Source: Artemia franciscana (taxonomy: Eukaryota; Arthropoda; Branchiopoda; Anostraca; Artemiidae). Taken from it: a DNA stretch of 64,000 bases. The notes beneath the pieces are model-generated. The model worked only from the letters and a program-made list of their open reading frames with translations. It searched no databases and was not told the DNA's origin. Positions 54,535-64,000 of this stretch are shown piece by piece. Position 1 is the first letter of the stretch; each line of letters opens with the position of its first letter. The translations under genes and the position numbers were made by a program. The DNA is taken from positions 4,732,854-4,796,853 of the forward strand of contig NC_088873.1 in the NCBI RefSeq assembly GCF_032884065.1, read 5' to 3'.

Positions 54535-55110
54535 AAAAAAACAAGTTTTTTTTAAATGAAAATAAGGAGCGACATTAAAACTTATAATGAACAGAAATTA
54601 CTCCGTATATGAAAGGGGCTTTTCCTCCTCAACGCTCCGCTTTTTACGCTAAAGTTTGACTCTTTCTCTTTACTCTACATTTTAAAACAGTAAAAAACTT
54701 TAGCGTAAAGAGCGGGGCGTTGAGGAGGAAAAGCCCCTTTCATATACGGAGTAATTTCTGTTCGTTTTAAGTTTTAATGTCGCTCCTTACTTTCATTTAA
54801 AAAAACTTGTTTTTTTGTTTAATTTCTGGAGGTTTTTGAATTAATGCATTTTTTGATCTTGGCTCTCCGCGCATAAATAATTAAAACGAAATTTGCATTT
54901 TAATTTTTTGGGGCTATATGTTTTTTTCATACTTTTAATCGGAAGATTTTGAGAAAAAAGGAGCGAGAGAGGAGGCCTAGTTGCCCTCCAATTTTTTGAT
55001 TACTTAAAAAGGCAACTATAACTTAATTTTTACGAACGTTTCATAAGTAAAAAATATACGTAACTTACGAATTAACTTACGTAGCGGACTTCTATATTCG
55101 TATGTTTTTA
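54535..55110 (+). mobile_element. Foldback element (FB1) with tail segment
   Basis: 54535-54815 is a long palindrome. The arm (GGAGCGACATTAAAACTTA, GAAATTACTCCGTATATGAA, AGGGGCTTTTCCTCCTCAAC, a CTTTTTACGCTAAAGT block) returns reverse-complemented after an asymmetric ~45-base loop (GACTCTTTCTCTTTACTCTA…). Arms are about 95 per cent identical. The tail 54816-55110 (TTGATCTTGGCTCTCCGCGC, AGGCCTAGTTGCCCTCCAA) recurs after the foldbacks at 60245 and 60905. Non-coding. Confidence 0.9.
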
Positions 55111-55119
55111 TTGCGTATA

Positions 55120-56225
55120 TGAGGGGGCTCACCCCTCATCGATACCACGCTCTTTACACTAAAGCTTAAATTTTGTCCCAATTCCTTAAGAATGACCCCT
55201 GAATCACAAAGGCCGTAGAATAAATAGTTGAAATTACTAAAAATGCTTTAGCGTAAAGAGCGAGGTATTACGAGGAGGTAAACCCCTCATATGCGTAATA
55301 ATTCCTGTTCGTTTTAAGTTTTAATGCTGCTCCTCACTTTCAGTAGAAAAAAACTTTTCATATTTTTTTTTCATTGTTGTTTTAAATAATGCTAGAAAAT
55401 CCTGCGCCCCCTCCATTGAAAGTCTCTTCCCTCATGAGAAGTTCCTCCATGGAAAGGTCCCCCCACGTACCCCCCCTCAACTCTCCCCCCAAACCAAAAA
55501 AATCCCCCTGAAAACGTCTGTACACTTCCCAGTAACCATTACTATATGTAAACACAGGTCAAAGTTTGTAACTTGCAGCCCCTCCCACGGGGACTGCGGG
55601 GGAGTTAGTCGTCCCCAAAGACATAGTTATTAGGTTTTTCGACTATAGTGAATAAAATGTCCATCTCAGAATTTTGATCCGGTGACTTTGGGGAAAAATG
55701 AGCGTGGGAGGGGGCCTAGGTGCCCTCCAATTTTGTGGTCACTTAAAAAGGGCACCAGAACTTTTAATTGCCGTTAGAGTGAGCCCTTTCGCGACATTCT
55801 AGGACCACTGAGTCGATACGATCACCCCTGAAAAAAATAAACAAACAAAAAAACAAATAAACGCGCATCCGTGATTTGTCTTCTGGCAAAAAATGCGAAA
55901 TTCCACATTTTTGTAGATAGGGGCTTGAAACATCTACAACATGGTTCTCTGATACGCTGGATCTGATGGTGTGATTTTCGTTAAGATCGTACGACTTTTA
56001 GGGGGTATTTTCCCCTATTTTCTAAAATGAGGCAAATTTTCTCAAGCTCTTAACTTTTGACGGGTGAGACTAGTCTTGATGAAACTTATATATTTAAAAT
56101 CAGCATTAAAATGAGATTCTTTTGATGTAACTATTGGTATCAAATTTCATTTTTTAGAGCTTTGGTTACTATTGAGCCGGGTCGATCCTTACTACAGTTC
56201 GTTACCACGAACTGTTTAAATTGGC
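55120..56225 (-). repeat. REP-A copy with foldback end
   Basis: A second type of foldback (55120-55365; arm CTCATCGATACCACGCTCTT…, loop with AATGACCCCTGAATCACAAA) opens the element. The REP-A blocks follow: GCGCCCCCTCCATTGAAAGT, AGTAACCATTACTATATGTA, CGGGGACTGCGGGGGAGTTA, CACTTAAAAAGGGCACCAGA, TTGTCTTCTGGCAAAAAATG and GCTGGATCTGATGGTGTGAT. It ends with GTTCGTTACCACGAACTGTT at about 56200-56220. Opposite orientation to 36845-38640. Confidence 0.87.
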
Positions 56226-57160
56226 ATTGTAAGCATATTTTAAATTGTTAGAAAATGAATTTTCCTTAAATTGAAATGGGAAAAATTGTGGACAAAATAT
56301 TTATGACGCAAATAAGATTATGGGTTTCGGAAATACCGCTTTACTAATTTTAGAGCGGAATCTAACCATAACAAAATACTACAGATCTTGGAAAACTACC
56401 CCTGATTGTGGGCATTCAAGGATATTGAGAAATAACCACTTGATTGTTTATGTACGTTTGTGGCCCGGAAAGACGTGGTTGACCTAAGGCATAAAAGATA
56501 CATTTTATGATATCTATTAACTTTTTTATCATTATTATTTCGGATGACCTCTGGTCCTTTTTACTTAGGAGTACCTTGGAATACCGCAAGTCCCTATATA
56601 ATAAGTCAGGCCAACCCTAAGAAAACCCTTGCCTAGTTTTAATCGCCCTTCGGACTCCACTCAAAACCCTCTCCAAGGGCCAGATGAACAGCCACTTTAC
56701 TGTAACCAATTTACTTTATCACATCTGGGGAATAGAATAACACCCACAATACTACAGAACAATGTGAGCCGGTTAAGATTGTTAAAGCTTTACTTTTGGT
56801 AGATATATTAAAAAATCCCCGAAATTTAAATATTTAGCATCTATTGTTAACTAAGAGCTAAATATAACTACCATGTGACTGTACAGGCAATAAGATCAGG
56901 TGCCTCCAAGCGGTTTTGATTAAGGCTTTCATGAGTTGATTAGGAAGGTCATTTAATTTAATAATAGGCCATTAGTAAATAATATTTCTTTTGTTCATGA
57001 AGGCACATTATATATAATATTTTTTTTTTAAATAATTTTTCTTAGGGCAGTAAAGTGCGAAGTTGAACTTAGCGAAGTGAATTAAAGAACATAGTTGAAC
57101 GGATTAAATTTGCTAAGAATTCTCTGAAAATTTCGTCTTCATACCCCTAAGCATATTTGT
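56226..57160. other. Intergenic, nothing recognised
   Basis: AT-rich sequence with no recognisable protein, RNA or repeat. Confidence 0.5.
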
Positions 57161-58395
57161 ACCTGTAGCAGTAGTATTGACAGTAATAGCACTGGTACTA
57201 GTAGCTGCAGTAGTATTGAAATATTGCCTTTTGGTAAATTGAACCTGCCTTTAATTAAGTCCTGAAAGTTTCAACTTATTATAATTAGCCATTGCTTGAA
57301 ATTGCCGATATATATTCATTTACTCCAAAAAAAAATTCATCTTAATGCTCTTAGCCTTACAAGTTGTCGCAATAGAAGTAGTTGTTGGAGTAATAGTAGT
57401 AACAGAACTAGTAAATATAGCTGTGATAGTAGTTTTAGTAATAGCGTGCACATATTGCCTTTTGGTTAATTTATCTTCCCCTTTAAGCATTCTCTGAGAG
57501 TCCCAGCTCAATTGTTAAGATACACTCTTTTGACAATCGGAATGTAAGTAGTATTTTTTGATATAGCTAAAATTTGCCCTCAATATTTTCTCGAATTCTA
57601 CCTTCATAGACCTAACCTTAATAGTAGTAGCATCACAGTAGTTGCACTGTTAGTAGGAGAAGTGGCAGTGGTATTAGTGTTGAATTAATAGTGGTAGTAG
57701 CAGTAGTAATAGCAGCATTAATAACAGTAGCAACATGTACATATTGCCTTTTGATCAGTTGAACATCCCCTTCACGATGCCGTAGAAGTTTCACCTTAAT
57801 ACGGTAAGCCGTTCCAAAAATATTGCTGAATTGGGTTTTTGATCTCATTTTGACACCCTCTTTATCTTACTAGTCTAGGCCACACAAGTTGCTGCAATCG
57901 AACTAGTATTTGTAGTATTATACAAGCAGGAGCGGTAGTAGCGTTAGAGGTGGCATGCACATATTACTTTTTACCAACTGGTCTTCCCCTTAAATATTTT
58001 CTGAGAGTTCCAACTTAATACCCAAATTTATTCTTGAAATACCCCCTTTTGACATTTTGCATGCATTTGGTGTGCTTTAATTTAGTTCAAATTCCCCCTC
58101 AATGTTCTGTCAGATTTTCGCCTTTATACGCGTAGCCTTAATTGTACTAGTTTAATGGTAGTATCGGTAGTAGTAGGAACAGTAGTAGCAGTAATATTGC
58201 ATTATTATTGGTAGTAGTAACAGCAGTAGTATTAGTACTAATAACAGTTGTAGCTGAGCATCCAAATTATGATGCTTCAGAAGTTTCCTCTTGATACGGT
58301 AAGGCGCTTCCAAAAATATTGCTGATACGCCTCTATCTGTATGCACATAGTATGTTTTCATTTAATTCAATTTTCCCCTCAACATTTCTCCAGAT
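57161..58395 (-). repeat. Tandem units each carrying an AGT/TAG-rich tract
   Basis: Roughly four units of about 290 bases. Each has a degenerate (AGT)n tract (57170-57210, 57370-57440, 57620-57730, 57905-57955, 58150-58255), then ACATATTGCCTTTTGG or a relative, TCTTCCCCTTTAAGCATTCT-like and AGTTTCAACTTATTAT-like segments, and CCCTCAATATTTTCTCGAAT-like sequence. Similarity between units is modest. Repeated ATT/CTA codons make minus-strand frames look open; not coding. Confidence 0.75.
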
Positions 58396-58409
58396 ATTAA
58401 ATTAAAACC

Positions 58410-59285
58410 AAGATTTTTCAACTGAAAGTAAGGAGCAACATTAAAACTTAAAAAGAACAGATGTTCTTACGTATATGAGGGAGGTTGAGCCCTCCTCAAT
58501 ACCTTTTTCTTTAAGCTAAAGTTTGACTTTTTGTTATAATTATTTAAGTGACTCCTGAATCACAAAAACCCTTTAATTAGAATAATAAGCTCTTTTGAAA
58601 GTTCTAAGAAAACTTTAGCGCGAAGAGCAAGGTATTGAGGAGATGGCAACCCTCATACACGTAATAATTCCTGTTCGTTGTAAGTTCTAATGTGGCTCCT
58701 TACTTTTAATTGAAAAAAATTGTTATTTATTTAATTTCTGATCATTTTTAAATAATAATCCGGCTCTCCTCCATGAAAAATTTCCTTCCCCACGAAAACT
58801 TCTCAATGGAAAGGTCCTACCAATTAACCCCCTCCTCCAAAAGAAACCCCCCTGAATACAGCTGTATGCTTTCCAATAACCAATAATGTATGTAAACAAC
58901 GGGCAAAGTTAATAGCTTGCAGCCCTTCCCCCGGGGACTACGAGAGGACAAGTCATCCTTAAAGGACAAGTCGTTCCACATTTTCGGACATTGGAGACTA
59001 AAACCAGTACAGTAGAGCTCTCTGATATGTTGGATCGGATGGTGTGATTTTCATTAAGATAACTCGATGTTTTGGAGGTGTTCCCCCCTTCCTTTTTTCA
59101 AAAATTGGGCAAATTTTTGCAGGCTCGAAGTAATAATAAATTTGATGAATTTCACATATTTTGAATAAGCATAAAAATTTGATTCTTTGGATGTATCTAT
59201 TTTTATCAAGACTCTTTTTCTTAGAGTTTCAGTTACTATTCTGCCGCATCGCTCTTTACTTACAGCTCATTACCACGAATTATTT
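58410..59285 (-). repeat. REP-A copy with foldback end
   Basis: Foldback at 58410-58725 of the same type as 55120-55365 (loop with GTGACTCCTGAATCACAAAA). A shortened REP-A follows: CGGCTCTCCTCCATGAAAAA, CAATAACCAATAATGTATGT, GGGGACTACGAGAGGACAAG, GTTGGATCGGATGGTGTGAT and TCATTACCACGAATTATTTG. It lacks the central block present at 55650-55850. Confidence 0.83.
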
Positions 59286-59600
59286 GATTAATTTCAATAT
59301 CTTTAACCTTGATAGTACTCGCTACAGATGCAGTAGTTTTACTGATATTAGTGGCAGTATTAGTATTAGTAGTAGTAGTAGTAGTAGTAGTAATAGTAGT
59401 AGTAGTAGTTGTAGCAGCAGTAGAAGCAATGTTAGTTATAGTGGTAGTAGCAGTAGCTTCCAAATGTTGCCTTTTTGGTCAAATTATCACCTCCCTTGTC
59501 ATTTCCTGAAACTTCAATATGAATATACTCAGTCATTCCTGACTTACCTTCTTCGGACAACAGTAGAATTCAGCACGCTTCTCAGCATTCCCTGAAAGGC
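59286..59600 (+). repeat. Detached AGT-rich unit
   Basis: Contains the AGT/TAG tract (59365-59460), AAATGTTGCCTTTTTGGTCA and related flanks, as in 57161-58395. The frames of 144 and 66 codons across it are serine or valine homopolymers caused by the repeat. Confidence 0.7.
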
Positions 59601-59639
59601 TCACATTAATGTCCTTCGTATTTTAGGAAAATAAAGATC

Positions 59640-59975
59640 AAACATGCATACCTTTCTCATTAACATAAACTATGTGCAAACAATGAACAAATTGCCTGAC
59701 TTACAGCCCTTGCCCTAACGGCTGTGGAGGGGTTGACATATCCAAAGGCCGAACGGGTGGACCTTTCAAAAACGCTGAAGAAAATAGACGTCTCAAAATT
59801 TCGATTGATATAAGTTTTGCGAAATGATGGTTGTGGGGGCTGGTTGCCCTTAAATCACTTTCGACTCTTAAAAAAGGGAACTATAGCTTCCAATATACAA
59901 TTAAATGAGCCCCAAACCACCAAAAAAGAACTTACATGCCCCCAGGGCATAGCTTGTAACCCCCCCCCCCACCCG
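59640..59975 (-). repeat. REP-A fragment
   Basis: Shares GCCTGACTTACAGCCCTTGC, a GGCTGTGGAGGGGTTGACAT segment, GACTCTTAAAAAAGGGAACT and AATTAAATGAGCCCC with the REP-A core. About 70-80 per cent similar to other copies. Confidence 0.65.
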
Positions 59976-60244
59976 AAGAAAACAAATACGCAAGAACGTG
60001 CATTGTCAGTTTAATGCTGATTTTTGTACCTTGGAATCTTAATAATTTTTGATTAATTGAAATTAAAACATTAAAGCATCTAAAATTTATTTTTTTTCAG
60101 TAGTACAAATTATGTTCTGGCATTGAGAAGGCATGGGGGTTGTGAGCCTAATCATGCCAAATTCTGCTTGTTTCGAGTTTGACACGGTTATCTTTTGTTA
60201 TTTCTGTTCGTTTTATGTTTCATATTAAATAAAAAAAAAACAAT
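59976..60244. other. Unassigned
   Basis: AT-rich spacer with no recognisable feature. Confidence 0.4.
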
Positions 60245-60900
60245 TTTTTTAACCGAAAGTAAGGAGTGAAATTAAAACTTAAAACGAAGAGAAATTACTC
60301 CGTATATGAAAGGGGCTGTTCCCTCTTCAACACCCTGCTCTTTACGCCAAAGTTTGACTCTTTCTCTCGACTCTACTTTTTAAAACAGTAAAAAACTTTA
60401 GTGTAAAGAGTGGGGCGTTGAGGAGGGAACAGCCCCTTTCATATACGGAGTAATTTCTGTTCGTTTTAAGTTTTAACGTCGCTCCTTATTTTTAGTTAAA
60501 AAAAAACTTTTTTTTTTTATTTAATTTCTGAACGCTTTTGAATTAATGCATGTTTCGATTTTGGCTCTCCACACATGACTAATTAAAACGAAATTTGCCT
60601 ATTAATTTATTTTTGTTGGCTAAATCGCTTTCTCATAGTTTTGATCGGGCGATTCTGAGAAAAAAAGGAGCGGGGGAGTAGGCCTAGTTATCCTTCCAAT
60701 TTTTTGGTTATTTAAAAAGGCAACTATAACTTTTAATTTTTTACGAACGTTTTTATTAGTAAAAATATACGTTACTTACGAATTAACTTGTAACGAACTT
60801 CTATATTCGTATGTTTTTATTACGTATATGAGGGGTTTCACCCCCTGGTCAATATCTCGCTCTTTACAATAAAGCTTATATTTTGTCCCAATTCCTTAAG
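60245..60900 (+). mobile_element. Foldback element FB1, second copy, with tail
   Basis: Palindrome 60245-60510 with the same arms as 54535-54815. The loop is in the same orientation (GACTCTTTCTCTCGACTCTA). The tail 60511-60850 carries GATTTTGGCTCTCCACACAT and AGGCCTAGTTATCCTTCCAA. Non-coding. Confidence 0.88.
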
Positions 60901-60904
60901 AACT

Positions 60905-61440
60905 AAATGAAAAAACAAGTTTTTTTAAATGACAGTAAGGAGCAACATTAAAACTTTAGAACGAGCAGAAATTACTCCGTATATGAAAGGGGCTTTTCCT
61001 CCTCATCGCCGCGCTCTTTACGCTAAAGTTTCTTACTGTTTTAAAAATAGAGTTAAGAGAAAGAGTCAAACTTTAGCGTAAAGAGCGGGGCGATGAGGAG
61101 GAAAAGCCCCTTTAATATACGGAGTAATTTCTGCTCGTTTTAAAGTTTTAATGTTGCTCCTTACTGTCATTTAAAAAAACTTGTTTTTTTTTTAATTTAA
61201 TTTCTGGACGGTTTTCAATTAATGTATGTTTTGATCTTGGCTCTCCGCACATAAATAATTAAAACGAAATTTGCATATTAATTAATTGCAATTAATCGGA
61301 AGATCTTGAGAAAAAAGGAGCGAGGGAGGAGGCCTAGTTGCCCTCCAAGTTTTTAATTACTTAAAAAAAAGCAACTAGAACTTTTAATTTTTTACAAACG
61401 TTTTCATTGGTAAAAAATATACGCAGACCAACGATTCGTA
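60905..61440 (+). mobile_element. Foldback element FB1, third copy, with inverted loop
   Basis: Arms 60925-61030 and 61075-61165 are nearly perfect inverted repeats (GAAATTACTCCGTATATGAA, GGGGCTTTTCCTCCTCATCG). The right tail (61190-61440: TGATCTTGGCTCTCCGCACA, GGCCTAGTTGCCCTCCAAG) has the same orientation as in the other two copies. The loop reads TTACTGTTTTAAAAATAGAG … GAAAGAGTC, the reverse complement of the loop in those copies. Confidence 0.88.
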
Positions 61441-62145
61441 TACTTTCTGTTAGGAAAATTTTCTGCCTTAAATTTTATATTAATTCATCAATAAATTAAT
61501 TCATTTATAACACAAAAGCCTCTATTTTGTATTGTGACACTTTTACGTATGGTATTAAGGTTTCTCAGTCCCAACTTCCCAATTCGTTTTCTTTAATTGT
61601 TTTTAAAATCCTTTTTTTTCAAATATGTTTGCCAACTACTCATTATCAAGTTAAAGAATAAACCATTGTATTAAATCAACAATGAACATTGACCTTAGAA
61701 GATTGTATATCTGCACCTTTGTTGATTCTTTTTTCATATATATGTATTTATACTACAATACTTTTGGCAATTCGCTTAGTTGCTCCATTAAGCCAAAAAG
61801 ATGCAGGAACTACTTTTTGCCTTAGTGGTCAGTTTTTGGACTTGCTTTGTTTTGGCTTCTACAGGTATGGTTACGCTCTTTTTTTCTTCCTACGATAGTA
61901 GTTTCGTATTTAATTAGGAAATATGTCACTATTCAATAGTAGCGAGAATAATAGGGCGTGTTTCAGCAATCAATTATCGTTAGTTATAATTTAACATTAT
62001 ACCATCAGCTTGAAATGGCAGATAACACAAATTATTCCGTAAGTTGCTTTTATTCAGAGGTCGCACTCTAGTTCTGCCAAATTAAAGAGTCAGGTGTCTT
62101 CAGTGTATTGTTGTCTTTTAATTTTCCTCGTTTATTTGGAAACTG
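61441..62145. other. Unassigned, with a weak exon candidate
   Basis: AT-rich sequence. Between an acceptor-like TTCGCTTAG (ending 61779) and a donor-like CTACAG|GTATGG, 61780-61864 is open and encodes APLSQKDAGTTFCLSGQFLD with LLCFGFYR in one + frame. No family is recognised, and an 85-base open stretch can occur by chance. Confidence 0.3.
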
Positions 62146-62600
62146 AAAGCTTGAGTGCCACTTTTGAGAGTCAAAAGTAATTAGAGGGCAACTGTCTTCC
62201 CCCGTGTCCTGCTTTACTTTCCCCCAAGAGATTTGATAGAAATTTCAATACAGCTGTTTTGTTTAAAATAGCTTGAAGGTAGAATAGAGGTACCACCGGG
62301 AATACTATGAAATTACCCAACCTCAACTATGCATTTATGAATCTTTCCCACTGCACCTGCCCGGAATGTCAAAATAGACGACTGTTCTGCACATGATTCG
62401 CTTTAGAGCTACATATATCTACTTGAAAATCTTCCTTGCACCGAAAAAAGATGAAGACTTTTCTGTTGGGAGGAAAATTTCTAGGGGAGGGAGGGGAGTT
62501 TTCCGGGAGAAATTTTACATTGGGGGTATTTGGCAGAACTCCTATAAGATCTTTTTTTATTTGTCCTACTTTCTCTTTGCCAACTCAATTGTTGTATGTA
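62146..62600 (+). repeat. REP-A fragment
   Basis: Contains GAGTGCCACTTTTGAGAGTC, AGAGGGCAACTGTCTTCCCC, an AGATTTGATAGAAATTTC block and TTGTTTAAAATAGCTTGAAG. A later REP-A block follows (GGAGGAAAATTTCTAGGGGA, TTTGGCAGAACTCCTATAAG, CTCTTTGCCAACTC), matching 37600-37700. Confidence 0.7.
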
Positions 62601-62689
62601 AAATATTTAGAATAAGTGTATGTATTTCTCTGTTTATAAAATTTGTTTATAAAATATTGAATTTAGTAGCTGATCTGATCTTGAATCCT

Positions 62690-64000
62690 TGTTTAAATCA
62701 GTGGTGTCTAACAGTAGGACAGTTTATTCTCTTGGCATTGATTTGAAAAGCCAGTTTGCATGTGATACTGTTTGTTTGTTTTATAAGCCCCCTCCTTTTC
62801 CAACACATCTGTTCTGTGATTTGCTTGATCAGCTTTCTGGTGTGGGGACTTTCTTTAAAAAAACGGATTTGTATTTTGGGAGACTTTAATTGTAATATGT
62901 TAAATGTTGGATCAAGTGAAGAACATGACCATCTTTTTGATGTACTTTCTTCTTCTGGGCTGCTTACTCCAATTTTTTCCTTCTCGTGTTGACCCTACAA
63001 GAAATTATGCCACTCTAATAGATAATATTTTCAGTTTTTATTCTCCTAATTTGAAGTTCTCTTCTGGTCTTGTTTTCACTGATCTTTCTGATCACTTACC
63101 TATTTATCTATCTCTATTTCTGCCTAAAACAGAGATGATTGTGGATGAGAAAGGCGAGTCTTCTTTTAGAAGTTTTACAGATAAAGAAATTTCTAACTTA
63201 ACACACAGTCTTCAGAGTAATGATTGGTCTAGTGTCCTTAAAACTAATGATGTTGAGTGTGCAACTAGATTATTTTTGTGTCGTATGGAAACTTTTTTGA
63301 ATTAGCATTTTCCTCTCAGAAAGAGACCAAGGAATTCTGCATCCAAATGCCCATAGATGTCTAGAGGTCTGGTCAATGCAGCATAAATGAAGGTGTCTTT
63401 GTTCATGGCTGCATGTAAAAGTAATACACAGGATGATCTTTCTAAGTATAAACATACAAAAATTTGCTCACTTCTTCAGTTCGTGCAGCAAAAAAGCTGT
63501 ATTTTTCGCATCGAATTAATGAGTGTAAGGGGACTTTGTGCAAGGTTTGGACTGTTAATGAAGTAGTAGTAACTGTAGTTCCCGCAAAAAAATTCAAACA
63601 GTCTTCCCCACGTCTTTATGAGAAAGCCGATGGATCTATTGGGGACAAAAAATCCTTCGCAAGTGCCTTTAATTTGTATTTCGTCACACTACCTTCAGTT
63701 CTCATTCCATCCCAGAGTAGGGTAAGTTGTTTTCCCTTGGCAGAAAAGTCTTTTTTCCTTTCCCCATGCAGTGCTACTGAGATTTCTAGTATTATTTCTC
63801 AACTTCCAAGAAGTTGTTCAGTTGATAGTTTTGGTTTGAGTAATAATGTCCTTAAAAAAATTAGTCAGTTTGTTTCTAACCCCATCTCACACATAACTAA
63901 CTTCTCTCTTTCTTCTGGTGTTTTCCTTCATTTATTTAAAGTGCTACTGTTGCGTAAAAAAGGTGATTCATCTCATCTCTAATGTCAGACTACAGATCTA
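62690..64000 (+). mobile_element. Non-LTR retrotransposon (CR1/jockey-like LINE), running off the right edge
   Basis: + strand blocks: FACDTVCLFYKPPPFPTHLF and LLDQLSGVGTFF, then ICILGDFNCNMLNVGS (endonuclease GDFN motif, about 62865-62915). NYATLIDNIFS follows, then GLVFTDLSDHLPIYLSLF (endonuclease SDH motif, about 63070-63120). The linker contains SSVRAAKKLYFSHRINECKG and FASAFNLYFVTLPSV. The reverse transcriptase starts with SCSVDSFGLSNNVLKKISQF, ITNFSLSSGVFLHLFKVLLL and KKGDSSHL (63810-63980). Frame shifts separate endonuclease, linker and RT parts, so this copy is dead. The downstream RT lies outside the window. Confidence 0.88.

Noticed and set aside
59161-59595. 144-codon serine-rich frame, with a valine-rich frame overlapping it
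   Set aside because: Caused by the AGT tract. The reverse strand gives a threonine-rich frame over the same bases.

Overview
The window is AT-rich, intron-rich animal DNA with U2-type GT-AG introns and very many repeats. An arthropod is likely: the G-alpha-i C terminus lacks the cysteine four residues from the end, as I recall for Drosophila G-alpha-i. The repeat style suggests a crustacean, perhaps a branchiopod, but that last step is a guess. Two host genes are supported by protein similarity, both on the + strand.

1-1530 holds the last coding exon and 3' end of a G-alpha-i subunit gene. A roughly 200-bp duplication just upstream repeats the splice acceptor and the first codons of this exon. 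From 1.5 to 23 kb I see no host gene. This stretch carries a seven-copy 120-bp satellite (3.0-3.85 kb), a compact MITE (6.7 kb), two different tandem arrays of roughly 260-300-bp units (7.3-9.7 and 9.7-12.7 kb), a LINE endonuclease fragment, a decayed Penelope-like retroelement on the minus strand (15.3-19.3 kb) and a large foldback element (20.3-20.9 kb).

From 23 to 26 kb lies a LINE split by a composite repeat that carries a tRNA-Lys-like unit. A second, inverted copy of the composite lies at 29.8-31.35 kb. Between the two copies is the first coding exon of PRPF38A, a spliceosomal tri-snRNP/B-complex protein. Its seven coding exons (27784-50521) join in phase to 331 codons: the conserved PRP38 domain, an acidic segment, an Arg/Asp/Glu-rich tail and a C-terminal motif resembling the Hub1/UBL5-binding HIND element. 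The long introns hold a second Penelope-like fragment, decayed partial copies of exon 3, RTE-like and CR1/jockey-like LINE fragments, one with a perfect 12-bp target-site duplication inside a MITE, and another block of the 7.3-9.7 kb array type split by a LINE.

Downstream of PRPF38A lie an LTR-retrotransposon fossil (50.8-51.8 kb), two unrecognised open frames (53.9-54.5 kb), several foldback elements and copies of an interspersed repeat here called REP-A, an array of AGT-rich units (57.1-58.4 kb) and a LINE running off the right edge (62.7-64 kb). Nothing suggests cooperation between the two host genes. The strongest items for a second look are the composite tRNA-bearing repeat, a foldback copy whose loop is inverted, the HIND-like tail of PRPF38A and the duplicated G-alpha-i exon start.
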